A DNA stretch of 64,000 nucleotides from NCBI RefSeq assembly GCF_024495425.1, contig NZ_JANHJR010000003.1, positions 310,001-374,000 on the forward strand, given 5' to 3'. The position numbers and the translations under genes are program-made. This DNA is from Haloarchaeobius litoreus (GTDB lineage: Archaea > Halobacteriota > Halobacteria > Halobacteriales > Natrialbaceae). The notes under the pieces are model-generated. The model had not been told where the DNA came from. It worked only from the letters and a program-made list of their open reading frames with translations, and made no database searches. Below, in pieces: positions 52,501-61,567 of this stretch (its first letter is position 1; every line of letters starts with the position of its first letter).

Positions 52501-53715
52501 ATGGACGTCGGCGACGTGGAGTACGAGCCCGTGAGCGTGAAGGCCGTGCTCGCGGAGATGAAGGACACCGCCGAGCTGATGATCGACATGTCGTTCTCGG
52601 CGGTGCTGCTCGGGAGCCGGGAGGTCGCCGAGGAGGTGCTGGAGCTGGAAGAGCGCATGGACGTGCTCCAGATGCGCGCCCGGATGAGCCTCATGATGGC
52701 CGCCCGGTCGCCGGAGGACGCCGAGGCGCTCGCGCCCGTGCTGGGCGTCGTCGGCGCGACCGAGAAGATCAGCGACGCGACCGGCGACGTGGCGAAGGTC
52801 GTCATCGAGGAGATCGGCCTCCCCGACGCACTCCGGACCGCGCTCCCCGAGGCCATCGAGACGGTGGCGCGGGCGACGGTCGCCGAGGACTCGCCGGTCG
52901 CCGGGCGGACCCTCCGCGATTTGAATCTGGAGACCGAGACCGGCGTGCGCGTCATCGCAATCCGGCGCGGTGGCGACTGGCTGCTGAACCCGGACCGCGA
53001 CGACTACATCCACGCCGGCGACGTGCTCCTCCTGCGCGGTACCGAGGGGAACGTCGCGCCCGTCTACGCCGACGTGACCGGGAGCGAGTACGTCGCCCCC
53101 GAGCCCGTCGAGGCCGGCATCGAGGACCTGGATCGCGCCGTCGACTCCATCGTCCTCATGAAGAACATGAGCGAACTCAGCGTCGACCTGGCCTACGGCT
53201 CAGTGCTGTACGGCAGCGAGGGACTCGCCGAGGAGGTCGCCGAACTCGAAGCCGAGGTCGACGCGCTCCAATCCCGCTTCGAGGCGTGGGTGCTCCGGGC
53301 CGCCAGCCGGGTGGACGACCCCGTCTCGCTGCGCGGGCTGATGCACATCGCGGAGGCGACCGAGGTCATCTCCGACGCCGCCCTGGAGATCGCCGAGGGC
53401 GTCCTCCGCGGCATGGGCACCCACCCCGTCGTCGCCGAGGCCGTCTTCGAGTCCGACGAGGTCGTCGTCCGCCTCGACGTCGTCCCCGACTCCGGGCTGG
53501 CGGGGACAACCCTCGGCGAGCGGATGGTCCGCACCGAGACCGGGATGCGGGTCATCGCGGTCCGGCACACCGACGCCGACGGCGACGACTGGGAGATCTC
53601 TCCCGGCCCCGAGACCCTGCTCCAGCCCGGCGACGTGCTCATCGCGAAGGGGACCCGGGCCGGAGCGGAGCGGCTGTCGGCGCTGACGGGTGACGACTCG
53701 CTCGACGTGGACTGA
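52501..53715 (+). CDS. PhoU and TrkA-C duplicated-domain protein, K+ transport related
   Basis: 404 residues with two repeats of PhoU-like helical hairpins followed by TrkA-C (RCK-C) domains: PhoU-like about 12-115, TrkA-C 120-200; PhoU-like 215-320, TrkA-C 325-400. Repeats begin YEPVSVKAVLAEMKDTAELM and IEDLDRAVDSIVLMKNMSEL. Each TrkA-C has the ligand strand pattern GVRVIAIRRGGDWLLNPD or GMRVIAVRHTD. Soluble. Such haloarchaeal proteins are thought to gate K+ channels, perhaps by c-di-AMP or nucleotide binding; not shown for this one. Preceded by CGCTTTTCTT about 28 nt upstream. Confidence 0.88.
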   Translation: MDVGDVEYEPVSVKAVLAEMKDTAELMIDMSFSAVLLGSREVAEEVLELEERMDVLQMRARMSLMMAARSPEDAEALAPVLGVVGATEKISDATGDVAKVVIEEIGLPDALRTALPEAIETVARATVAEDSPVAGRTLRDLNLETETGVRVIAIRRGGDWLLNPDRDDYIHAGDVLLLRGTEGNVAPVYADVTGSEYVAPEPVEAGIEDLDRAVDSIVLMKNMSELSVDLAYGSVLYGSEGLAEEVAELEAEVDALQSRFEAWVLRAASRVDDPVSLRGLMHIAEATEVISDAALEIAEGVLRGMGTHPVVAEAVFESDEVVVRLDVVPDSGLAGTTLGERMVRTETGMRVIAVRHTDADGDDWEISPGPETLLQPGDVLIAKGTRAGAERLSALTGDDSLDVD

Positions 53716-53756
53716 GAACTGAATTTTAACGAGAAAACCGGTGAGAGAGTCCTGTG

Positions 53757-54440
53757 AGCCGTGGGAATCGCTGGAGCCGACGACAGCCAGAAAGCCCCTT
53801 CATCGGTGAGAACTGCTTGCACCGACAACAGCCAGAAAGCCCCGAGCGTCTCGACTCCCGCGGCTCGCTGTCGTTCGAAAGACGCCTCCGGCGTCTTTCG
53901 TGATGACGAGAGAGCTTCGCTCTCTCGAACCACAGTCCTCGTGCCTGCGGTGCTTAGCTGGCGAGACTCCTCCGTCGTCTCGCCGCCTCCCGTTCACTCG
54001 CTAGCGCTCACTCACGGGAGCGTCGCCGGGGTTCGTCGAGACGCCCACCCCTTTCAGTCCCACCGTCGGACCTGTGGTCCGACGAGCCCCCGTTCGCTCG
54101 CAGGCTCGCTCACGGGGACACCCGACAGCACCGCAACCGCACCTCACGCCTCCCCAGCCGACTGCATCTCCGGAAATCAGAGATTTCCGGCGGGCTCACG
54201 AAACGCACGCGTTTCGTGACCGATGCCCGCTTCGCTGTGCTTCTCATCCCTCGCGCGGATGGCTCGACGCGCTCGCTGTCGCTCACGGGCCGCAAGCTCC
54301 CCGTTCGCAGTCGCGGTTCTCGCTCGCTCCGAACCGCGCACCGCTCGCGCAGTCTCGCCAGGGTGAGAGCAAGCTCTCACTGGCCATCGGAATCGCTCCG
54401 CGATTCCGAGACAGCCGCGCGCCTGCCGGCTGGTCAGAGG
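53757..54440 (+). repeat. Structured intergenic repeat, copy B (largest)
   Basis: Fills most of the 830-base gap before the sulfite-oxidase-like gene; no ORF is supported. Head box CAGCCAGAAAGCCCC occurs twice (to 53798 and to 53843), the first as a truncated copy. Arms GCGTCTCGAC (53846-53855) and GTCGAGACGC (54035-54044), then CCCCTTTCAGTCCCAC (54048-54063) and CTCCCCAGCC. Hairpins CCGGAAATC/GATTTCCGG (54170-54190) and TCACGAAACGC/GCGTTTCGTGA (54196-54219). Extra hairpins inside: GAAAGACGCC/GGCGTCTTTC (53877-53899) and CGAGAGAGC/GCTCTCTCG (53907-53927). CATCCCTCGCGCG (54246-54257) ends the shared part; further hairpins continue to about 54440. Confidence 0.85.
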
Positions 54441-54547
54441 TCGACGCACGCCGATAGTTGACAATATTTGTAAACTCTGGCGGTTCAGATGCCATCCCAG
54501 CCCCGCCGACACGAGCGCTCTTACGCCTCGGGGCCCAACTCGCGGGT

Positions 54548-55630
54548 ATGCGGCGTCTCCCGTTCGAACCGTCGCCCCGGGTGGTCGACGCGGGCATCCT
54601 CGTGTCGGTGCTCGTCGCCGGCGCGACCGGGCTCCTGAGCCTGACCGCGCGACCCGACGACGGCTGGGTGTTCGTCGTCCACGGCGTCGTCGGGGTGACG
54701 CTCGTCGTCCTGCTGGGGTTCAAGTTCCGCCGCGTCTGGAAGCGCGTCGCGGGCTCGTGGACCCGGACGGTCGCCGTGAGCGTGCTCCTCTCGATGCTGG
54801 CCGTCGCCGCGCTCGTGACCGGTGTCGCGTGGACGCTCGGCGCGGAATCGCCGATCTCGGGAGTCACGCTGCTGGTGCTCCACGGCTACCTCGGCGCGCT
54901 CCTCCTCCCGGTGCTCCTCGTCCACCTCGCGGCGCGGTTCCGGCTGCCCGACCGCGAGACGGTGACCGAGCGACGGCAGGCGCTCCGGGTCGGCGGGCTG
55001 CTCGTCGGCGGCGCGGCGGCCTGGCGGCTCAAGCAGTCCGTCGCCGGCGACCTCGTCCCGAGCCGCCGGTTCACCGGCTCCCGCGAGGAAGGCAGCGACG
55101 AGGGGAACGCCTTCCCGGTCACCTCGTGGGTCGCCGACGACCCCGAGCCGGTCGACGCGGCGTCGTGGACGCTCGACGTGCGCGGGGCGGTCGCGGAGGA
55201 GCTGTCGCTCTCCGAGGGTACCCTGCTCGCGCCCGAATCCGACGGCGACGCGCCGACCGCCGGCACCGACCAGCGCGCGCTGCTCGACTGCACGAGCGGC
55301 TGGTACTCCGAGCACGACTGGCGCGGGGTCGGGGTGGGGGAGCTGCTCGACGCCGCCGGGGCCGACCCCGACGCGGGCTACGTTCGGTTCCGGTCGGTGA
55401 CGGGCTACCGGTGGAGTCTGCCCACGAGCGAGGCCCGGGACGCCCTGCTCGCGACGCACGTCGACGACGAGCGGCTCTCGCACGGCCACGGCTTCCCGTG
55501 CAGACTCGTTGCGCCGGGTCGCCGGGGTTTCCAGTGGGTGAAGTGGGTCGAGGCCGTCGAGGTACGCCACGACCCCGACCCGGCGCAGTGGGTGGCGACG
55601 CTCGTCTCGGGGTTCGACGGCGACAGCTGA
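54548..55630 (+). CDS. Membrane-anchored sulfite-oxidase-fold molybdopterin protein with cytochrome b-like helices
   Basis: 360 residues. Four hydrophobic helices at the N-terminus with histidines His45, His112 and His126 placed as in cytochrome b561/DUF4405-type heme domains. A soluble Oxidored_molyb domain follows (about 185-355). Its molybdenum-ligand cysteine is Cys248 in [17 protein letters not shown]. Functions as a MsrP/sulfite oxidase-like subunit fused to its own electron conduit, so a reductase or oxidase facing the outside is likely. ATG at 54548; the nearest TATA (CAATATTTGTAAAC, about 54461-54474) is 75 nt upstream, hence a short leader, or the true start is a TTG upstream. Confidence 0.82.
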   Translation: MRRLPFEPSPRVVDAGILVSVLVAGATGLLSLTARPDDGWVFVVHGVVGVTLVVLLGFKFRRVWKRVAGSWTRTVAVSVLLSMLAVAALVTGVAWTLGAESPISGVTLLVLHGYLGALLLPVLLVHLAARFRLPDRETVTERRQALRVGGLLVGGAAAWRLKQSVAGDLVPSRRFTGSREEGSDEGNAFPVTSWVADDPEPVDAASWTLDVRGAVAEELSLSEGTLLAPESDGDAPTAGTDQRALLDCTSGWYSEHDWRGVGVGELLDAAGADPDAGYVRFRSVTGYRWSLPTSEARDALLATHVDDERLSHGHGFPCRLVAPGRRGFQWVKWVEAVEVRHDPDPAQWVATLVSGFDGDS

Positions 55631-55720
55631 CCGCGAGGCAACGAGGCGGCGGAACTGGACGCGCTTCCAGTCGCTGGGAAACCGCGACAGGTACAAGCCA
55701 GCACGCCCGAACGTGTTCGT

Positions 55721-56503
55721 ATGAGCAGGACGGCCACCACCCCGACACTGGCCGACACCGACCTCGTCCGCCTGTTCGACCAGGAACGCCTGCACGACCG
55801 CCTCGCGGCTGGGGCGCTCCCCGACTGGGCGCGCGAGCACTACGAGACCTTCCGCGCCGACATGCTCGGCGAGCGCGACGGCACGCCCTTCCCCTGCTTC
55901 TTCGGCGTCGACTCCGAGAAGCAGGGCTGGGCGCTGTACACGTTCGTCCCCGGCTTCGACGACGAGTCGCTGGCGCGCTTCGCCGACGTGACCCGGGCGT
56001 ACCTCCGCACCCAGGAGCACCACTCGCCGCGGACGTCGCTCGTCGCGTTCTTCAGGAACGTCGACGGCGAGCAGCCCGAGGAGCACTGGCACGACCGCTA
56101 CTGGGAGGTACTCCAGTTCCTCCACGACCACGACCCCGAGCCCTGGCCCGAGGCGTTCCCGGCGGACCCCGACCACCACCAGTTCGAGTTCTGCTACGCC
56201 GGCGAGCCCGTCTTCCCGACGGCCCGCACGCCTGCACACGACCGCCGACACAGCCGGTTCAACCCCCATGGCCTCGAAGTCACGGTCCAGCCCCGGAGCG
56301 TCTTCGACGGCGTCACCGGCGACACCGTGGCCGGCCGGCGCGCACGCGAGGACATCCACGACCGCCTGGAGGGCTACGACGACGTCTGCCCGCACGCCCA
56401 CCTCGGCGACTGGGAGGACGACGAGAGCCACGAGTGGAAGCAGTACGTGCTCCCGAACGACGAGCGCGAGCTGGCGGACTGCCCGCTGGAGGTCCGGGTG
56501 TGA
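55721..56503 (+). CDS. YqcI/YcgG family protein (GntA-like, possible heme oxygenase fold)
   Basis: 260 residues. Family marks: [20 protein letters not shown] near 61-80 and [15 protein letters not shown] near 153-167, with [18 protein letters not shown] near 187-204. One member, GntA of cyanobacteria, is a heme-dependent N-hydroxylase, so an N-oxygenase role is possible but not shown here. TATA-like GGTACAAGCC lies 28 nt before the ATG at 55721. Its stop overlaps the next gene (GTGA): a two-gene operon. Confidence 0.85.
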   Translation: MSRTATTPTLADTDLVRLFDQERLHDRLAAGALPDWAREHYETFRADMLGERDGTPFPCFFGVDSEKQGWALYTFVPGFDDESLARFADVTRAYLRTQEHHSPRTSLVAFFRNVDGEQPEEHWHDRYWEVLQFLHDHDPEPWPEAFPADPDHHQFEFCYAGEPVFPTARTPAHDRRHSRFNPHGLEVTVQPRSVFDGVTGDTVAGRRAREDIHDRLEGYDDVCPHAHLGDWEDDESHEWKQYVLPNDERELADCPLEVRV

Positions 56504-57075
56504 ACGACGAGTCGACCGGCAGCCCGGACGTACTGCTCGTAATCGACGCCCAGCGAGCCTTCGAGGACCCCGACCGCGGCGACCGGAACAACCCAGACGC
56601 CGAGGCCCGCATCGCCGACCTGCTCGCCCACTGGCGCGAACAGGGCTGGCCCGTCGCCCACGCGAGACACGACTCGACCGAGCCCGACTCCACGCTCCGG
56701 CCCGAAGCCCCCGGCCACGCCTTCATCGAGGGGCTGGAACCCCACGACGACGAGCCGGTCTTCGCCAAGTCGGTCAACGGCGCGTTCGTCGGGACCGACC
56801 TCGAACCCTGGCTGCGCGAGACGCCCCACGACCGCGTCGTCGTCTGCGGGTTCACCACCGACCACTGCGTCTCGACGACGACCCGGATGGCCGAGAACCG
56901 GGGGTTCGAACCGGTCGTGGTCTCCGACGCGACGGCGACGTACGCGCGGGCGGTTCCCGATGGCGGGACGATCTCGGCGGAAGACAACCACCGCGCCGCA
57001 CTGGCGCAGCTGTCCGGGGAGTTCGCCGAGGTCGTGACGACCGGTTCGTTGCTCGACACGTCTCGAGAACGGTAG
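56500..57075 (+). CDS. Cysteine hydrolase (isochorismatase-like)
   Basis: 191 residues. Catalytic triad visible: Asp16 in VIDAQRAF, Lys90 in [10 protein letters not shown] and Cys123 in [12 protein letters not shown]. The family contains nicotinamidases, N-carbamoylsarcosine amidases and isochorismatases; the zinc-ligand pattern of nicotinamidase is not obvious. GTG start at 56500 overlaps the YqcI/YcgG stop (GTGA), so translation is coupled. The pair may hydroxylate and hydrolyse one nitrogen compound; inference only. Confidence 0.87.
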   Translation: MNDESTGSPDVLLVIDAQRAFEDPDRGDRNNPDAEARIADLLAHWREQGWPVAHARHDSTEPDSTLRPEAPGHAFIEGLEPHDDEPVFAKSVNGAFVGTDLEPWLRETPHDRVVVCGFTTDHCVSTTTRMAENRGFEPVVVSDATATYARAVPDGGTISAEDNHRAALAQLSGEFAEVVTTGSLLDTSRER

Positions 57076-57175
57076 ACGAGAGACGGAAGATGAAGCCATC
57101 TTGCCTACCCAGTGTCATCTTAGACTGCGCTAGCTTAATCCGCCCGCGAATCCTACATGGAAGTTGGTGTAGAAA

Positions 57176-57475
57176 TTGACGTACCTACTTGGAAAAGCGT
57201 CTGTCGAGAACTTCGACGAGTGGAAATCGGCGTTCGACGGGTTCGAGGACTTCCGTACAGACCACGGACAACAGGGATATCAGGTCTTCCAGAGCGTAGA
57301 CGACCCACACGAGGCCGTCGTCCTTTTCGAGTGGGCTGACGGGGAAGACCCGCGTGCATTCTTCGCATCCGAGGAGATGCAGGAGCGATTGGAAGAGGCA
57401 GGCGTGAAAGGCCAGCCCGAACTGACCGAGCTCGAGTTCATCGAGCAGAAATCGACTCAGCATCCGTCTGCGTGA
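57176..57475 (+). CDS. Small antibiotic-biosynthesis-monooxygenase-like (dimeric alpha/beta barrel) protein
   Basis: 99 residues. The dimeric ferredoxin-like fold pattern is visible: strand TYLLGKASVEN, then FDEWKSAFDGFEDFRTDHG, strand YQVFQSVDDPHEAVVLFEW, and a C-terminal EEAGVKGQPELTELEFIE. Start is TTG at 57176 because an in-frame stop lies just upstream and no ATG fits the family N-terminus. GC and codon use are lower than in the neighbours, a weak hint of transfer. TATA-like AGCTTAATCC at 57131-57140 would give a short leader. Function unknown. Confidence 0.65.
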   Translation: MTYLLGKASVENFDEWKSAFDGFEDFRTDHGQQGYQVFQSVDDPHEAVVLFEWADGEDPRAFFASEEMQERLEEAGVKGQPELTELEFIEQKSTQHPSA

Positions 57476-57658
57476 ATCCACACACGGATGTGCCTGTTTC
57501 TCGTTCGGCGGTCGGTTCACTGCCCGTTCGGAGTGTCCACCCAGTGAGCGTCGTTCCACGAACTATCCACCACCAATCCTCCCGACGCACCAGCACCCAC
57601 TTCTCCGACCGCGTTTCGCACGCTTTTTCCCGCTCCGGGTAGTCAAACAGTACAACGA

Positions 57659-58654
57659 ATGATCTCCAAGGGCTGTGAACAGTGCGCCGAGGGCGGCAAG
57701 ATGGTCATGTTCGTCTACGGCTACTGCGACCAGCGCGACTGTTTCTACTGCCCGCTCGGGGAGAACCGGAAGAACGTCACCGACGTCTACGCCAACGAGC
57801 GCCTCGTCGAGTCCGACGAGGACGTCATCATCGAGGCGAAGCGGATGGACGCGCTCGGAACGTCCATCACGGGCGGCGAGCCCCAGGAGGCGATGGACCG
57901 GACGTGTCACTACCTCTCGCTGCTCAAGGAGGAGTTCGGCGAGGACCACCACACGCACCTCTACACCGGTATCCCGGGCGGCCGGGAGAACATGCGCCGG
58001 CTCTCGGAGGCGGGCCTCGACGAGATCCGCTTCCACCCGCCCCTCGAACTCTGGGGCGACATGCACGGCACGGAGTGGGAGGAGATACTCTACATCGCCC
58101 GCGAGGAGGGCCTCACCCCGGCGTTCGAGATCCCGGGCATCCGGCCCGAGGAGGAGTTCCTGGAGTTCCTCGACGAGGGCGCGGCCGACTTCTGTAACGT
58201 CAACGAGTTCGAGATGAGCGACGGGAACTACCGCCGCATGCAGGAGGAGGGATTCGAGCTGAAGGAGGACCACATGAGCGCGGTCGACGGGTCGCGCGAG
58301 GCCATCCTCGACGTGATGGGCGACCACGACCGGGTGTACTTCTGCACGAGCGTCTTCAAGGACGCCGCCCAGCACCGCCGCCGGCTGAAGCGCATGGCCC
58401 GGAACGTCCGCCGGGAGTTCGACGACGTGACCGACGACGGCACGCTCGTCTACGGGAAGACGTACACGGAACCCGAGCGCTTCGAGGCGCTGGGCGTCCC
58501 CGAGGAGTTCTACACGGTCAAGTCGACCCACGTCGAGGTCGCCTGGTGGCTGCTCGAGGAGATGATCCAGGACGGCGACCTCGACGAGGGCGAGATCGTC
58601 GAGCAGTACCCGACGTACGACGGTCAGGTGGTCGAGCGGACGCCGTTGGCGTAA
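57659..58654 (+). CDS. Radical SAM protein with CX4CX2C cluster motif
   Basis: 331 residues. The cluster cysteines appear to be Cys23, Cys28 and Cys31 in GYCDQRDCFYCPLGEN, a CX4CX2C spacing instead of the standard CX3CX2C. An extra CEQC pair (Cys6/Cys9) precedes it. SAM-binding GGE motif is at 72-74 (SITGGEP), and ISGMH-like LTPAFEIPGIRPEEEF in the barrel. A haloarchaeal conserved family; reaction unknown. CGCTTTTTCC at about 57621-57630 is the likely TATA box. ATG at 57659. Nothing in the operon reveals a partner. Confidence 0.85.
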   Translation: MISKGCEQCAEGGKMVMFVYGYCDQRDCFYCPLGENRKNVTDVYANERLVESDEDVIIEAKRMDALGTSITGGEPQEAMDRTCHYLSLLKEEFGEDHHTHLYTGIPGGRENMRRLSEAGLDEIRFHPPLELWGDMHGTEWEEILYIAREEGLTPAFEIPGIRPEEEFLEFLDEGAADFCNVNEFEMSDGNYRRMQEEGFELKEDHMSAVDGSREAILDVMGDHDRVYFCTSVFKDAAQHRRRLKRMARNVRREFDDVTDDGTLVYGKTYTEPERFEALGVPEEFYTVKSTHVEVAWWLLEEMIQDGDLDEGEIVEQYPTYDGQVVERTPLA

Positions 58655-58768
58655 GAACGCAGGTCGAGACGCGTCTTTTCCACCCCCGGTTTCGTGTCGA
58701 GCGACCCACCGCGACAGCCGGACCTCTCCACGAAAGGATATATCAGCGATAGCGACGAAGCGTCGTCC

Positions 58769-59029
58769 ATGGAACGCGCCCTCCTCTACCACGCGTCGCT
58801 CGTCGTCTCAGGCGGCGTCCTCGCCGCCGTCAGCCTCCCATCGCTCATCGCGGGCGAGTTCAGCGTCAGCGGCGTCCTGATGGCCGTCGGTGGCGTCGGG
58901 ATGGTGCTCGCGGCTACCTACGAACAGCTCACGGCCGACGACCCGGCGGTGCCGGAGACGCCCGGCCTCGTCATCGTCGCCGTCTTCGCGGCGCTCGCGC
59001 TGGTCGCGTGGGGAATCAGTCTGCTCTGA
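58769..59029 (+). CDS. Small membrane protein, three transmembrane helices
   Basis: 86 residues: helices near 7-25, 32-50 and 64-83 with few charged residues. AGGATATATCAG at about 58735-58746 is a TATA box 28 nt upstream of the ATG. Convergent with the next gene, stop codons adjacent. No family recognised. Confidence 0.6.
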   Translation: MERALLYHASLVVSGGVLAAVSLPSLIAGEFSVSGVLMAVGGVGMVLAATYEQLTADDPAVPETPGLVIVAVFAALALVAWGISLL

Positions 59030-59710
59030 CTACCAGCGCGACGGCCGCGAGAGGAACCGCGCACCCACCGCACCGCCGAAGCCGACCGTGAGCGCCGTCG
59101 CGAGCGACGCCGACGGGGTGCGTCCGAGGGCGACGCTACCGGCGACGAGGGCGCACACGACGAGCGCGGTCGCGCCGAAGACGAGCGTCGCCGAGAGCAG
59201 CGGCGCGCCGGCGCGGTCGTGGACGGCGACGCCGCCGAGGAACGCGGCCAGCGCGACCGGCGCGGCGAGGTAGGGCTGGCCGGCGACGACACCGACGGCC
59301 GCCACGCCCACGCCGACGACCGTCCCGCCTGCGAGCGTCGCCCGGGCCGGCGGGAGCGAGTCGCCGTAGACCAGCGCGTAGGCCGCCGGCGGGAGCGCGA
59401 CGACGGTGCCGACCAGCAGTCCGAACAGCGGCTGGCCGCCGAGCGCGCCCGCGACGACCGGGACGAGCGCGGCCAGACCGGCGACGCCCGCGACCGGAAT
59501 CGGCGGGAACGTCGACGCCGGGTCGTCGTCGAAGTAGACGGCCCACGCCGCGAAGGGGTAGCAGAGGGCGGCCGCGACGAGCACGACCGGGAGGATGCCA
59601 GCGAGCTCGCGGAGCAGCCGGTCGCCCTCGACGAGGAGGACGAACGCGAGCCAGCCTGACGCGAACAGCACGCCGACGACGATGGCCATCTCAGGGACCC
59701 GCCGGGACAT
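59030..59710 (-). CDS. Polytopic membrane protein of unknown function
   Basis: 226 residues, about seven hydrophobic helices; an amphipathic polar loop (VYFDDDPASTFPPIPV) follows the second. Start ATG at 59710 (a GTG two codons upstream is possible). No recognised motif. Transcribed divergently from nothing close; the peptidase gene follows 60 nt upstream on the same strand. Confidence 0.6.
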   Translation of the reverse strand: MSRRVPEMAIVVGVLFASGWLAFVLLVEGDRLLRELAGILPVVLVAAALCYPFAAWAVYFDDDPASTFPPIPVAGVAGLAALVPVVAGALGGQPLFGLLVGTVVALPPAAYALVYGDSLPPARATLAGGTVVGVGVAAVGVVAGQPYLAAPVALAAFLGGVAVHDRAGAPLLSATLVFGATALVVCALVAGSVALGRTPSASLATALTVGFGGAVGARFLSRPSRW

Positions 59711-59770
59711 ACCCACGGCTCGGGGTGGAACGGGGGAAACGGTTACGCTCGCGGCTGTGTCTCCGCGCGA

Positions 59771-61264
59771 CTACTCGCCCACGACGAACAGGCCGAGTAC
59801 CACGCTCAGGAAGGCCGCGATCAGCGAGAGCACCCCCGCGACGGCGGGCTGGACGCCGAGTGCGGCCACGCTCGTGGTGTCCGCGGGCGAGGCGGCGGGG
59901 TCGGCGGCGTCACCACCGGCCGCTGCCACGTCGGCGTCGAGCGCGGTCGGCGGCTCGTCTGGAATCGTGTCCAGTCCGGGTGCCTCCTCGGGCACGGTCG
60001 GGGCCGCGTCCGTCCGGACGTAGCGGTCGAGCCAGCTCTCCATCCCGGTTCCGGCGACGGCCTCGACCATCGCCACGAAGTCGGCGTAGCTGACGGGGCC
60101 GTCGTGGGCGTTCAGCAGTCGCCACACGTCGACGATGCTGCGCTCGCCGTCGGTCGCCAGCCGTATCTCGGCGTCGAGCGCGGCGACCACCCGCTCGCCC
60201 TTGTCGTACGGGACGTTCGACGACTCCCCGGTCGAGCGGTCGGCGAGCGTCGCGTCGGCGTGTGCGTCGGTGGTGACGCGCTCGCGGAACCGGTCCACCG
60301 ACAGTCGGCCGGCGCGGAGCTCGACGACGGCGGTCTGGTACTCGGCCAGCCCCTCCAGCAGCCAGCGCATCGACGGACCGTCGCTGCCGTCGGCGAGCGT
60401 GAACGTCTGGCGGACGTGGACGAGTTCGTGGGCGAACACCTCCGTGGAGCCGTGTGCCCAGAGCTCGCGGTCGGGACCACGACGTACGGTCGCCAGCCCA
60501 CCCGAGCGGATGGCCGCCGGCGGGAGGACGACCGTCGTGGACTCGCCGCGGTCGCCAACCGGGAAGGACTCGTCGGCGGCGGCGAGCAGGTCGAGGATCT
60601 CGTCGGTCGGTCGCGCGCCGTCGGCCCGGTCGGGCCTGACGACCCGATAGGTGTGTCCGTCGCGGTGCTCCTCGGTGACCGTGACCGGGCCGACCACCGC
60701 GACGTCGTCGCCCGCCCAGCCCTCGACGTCTTCGCCGAGCGCGAGGGTGCGGCTGCTCCCCGGCTGTTCGCCGTAGTACCACCAGTCGAGGGTGGCGAGG
60801 CCGACGGCCCGCTCGTGGATAAACGACCACTCCTGCGTCGAGATGGACTCCAGCCCGCCGTTGGCGAAGCGCGTGGCGTCGACGACGTAGGTTATCGAGG
60901 CGTCGCCCCGCTGTGCCCACCGGTAGTCGTATCCGTCCTCCGCGTCGTGGAAGCCGGCGACGGACTCGACGCTCGCGCCGTCCGGGACGGCGATGGCGAC
61001 CCGCGAGACCGACTCCGAGAGTCGGAACTGGGCACGCACGCGAACGCGTCCGTCGGCCGCGTCGACCGGCGACAGCTCGTACCGGACCGACAGTCCGTCG
61101 TCGGACGCTCCCCCAACCCCCGACCGTGGCTGCGTCGCCGGTGCGTCGTCCGGACGCGGCGAGGCCGCGCTCGCGTCGACCACCGTGGCCCCCACCAGCG
61201 GCGTCGCGACGAGCAGCAGGACGAGCACCGCCGCCACAGACTGTAGTTGGCGGGCGGTTGTCAT
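59771..61264 (-). CDS. Secreted, membrane-anchored gluzincin-type metalloprotease
   Basis: 497 residues. Signal helix 8-26, then a beta domain. Zinc motif HELVH at 279-283 with a glutamate at 304 in WLLEGLAEYQ, i.e. HExxH plus a distal Glu as in M1/M4-like gluzincins. After about 400 the chain is Asp/Pro/Ala-rich and ends in a transmembrane helix (ALGVQPAVAGVLSLIAAFLSVV) near 470-490, so the catalytic part faces outside. Two such gluzincin-like surface proteins occur in the window (compare 40360-41838). ATG at 61264. Substrate unknown. Confidence 0.85.
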   Translation of the reverse strand: MTTARQLQSVAAVLVLLLVATPLVGATVVDASAASPRPDDAPATQPRSGVGGASDDGLSVRYELSPVDAADGRVRVRAQFRLSESVSRVAIAVPDGASVESVAGFHDAEDGYDYRWAQRGDASITYVVDATRFANGGLESISTQEWSFIHERAVGLATLDWWYYGEQPGSSRTLALGEDVEGWAGDDVAVVGPVTVTEEHRDGHTYRVVRPDRADGARPTDEILDLLAAADESFPVGDRGESTTVVLPPAAIRSGGLATVRRGPDRELWAHGSTEVFAHELVHVRQTFTLADGSDGPSMRWLLEGLAEYQTAVVELRAGRLSVDRFRERVTTDAHADATLADRSTGESSNVPYDKGERVVAALDAEIRLATDGERSIVDVWRLLNAHDGPVSYADFVAMVEAVAGTGMESWLDRYVRTDAAPTVPEEAPGLDTIPDEPPTALDADVAAAGGDAADPAASPADTTSVAALGVQPAVAGVLSLIAAFLSVVLGLFVVGE

Positions 61265-61567
61265 CTGGTCTCCGCACTCCGTCTGTATCCGGTTCGAAGC
61301 GACGGTAACTGTTAACGATTCGGGCCGTAGAGGGCCGCTACCTGCGCTTTTCTTGCAATACTGCACCCGTAATACCAAATCGGGTTGTGCGAGGAACCGG
61401 CTCGCGTGCGAGCGTGCTGGCGGTCGTTCGCGGGGCCGGACGACCCATATCGTCGCGGGGCTGGACAGCCCGAAGCCAGTCCGCGCCCTCACGGCAGCTA
61501 CGGCCGCTCCAGCCGGTCCGTCCCCCGATGCGCAAGCGTTTAGACGCCCGCCCCGCTACACGATTCC
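61265..61567. other. Divergent intergenic region, metalloprotease / TRAM protein
   Basis: 303 bases with no supported gene. Minus-strand promoter candidates: GTTAACAGT near 61303-61311 and TTTGGTATTACGGG near 61367-61380. For the TRAM gene GCGTTTAGACG at about 61534-61544 is 29 nt before its ATG. No structured RNA found. Confidence 0.5.

Noticed and set aside
54074-54512. Short frames within the gap before the sulfite-oxidase-like gene
   Set aside because: The sequence is a set of hairpins shared with other intergenic copies; the frames are Arg/Ser/Pro-rich and not conserved in phase between copies.
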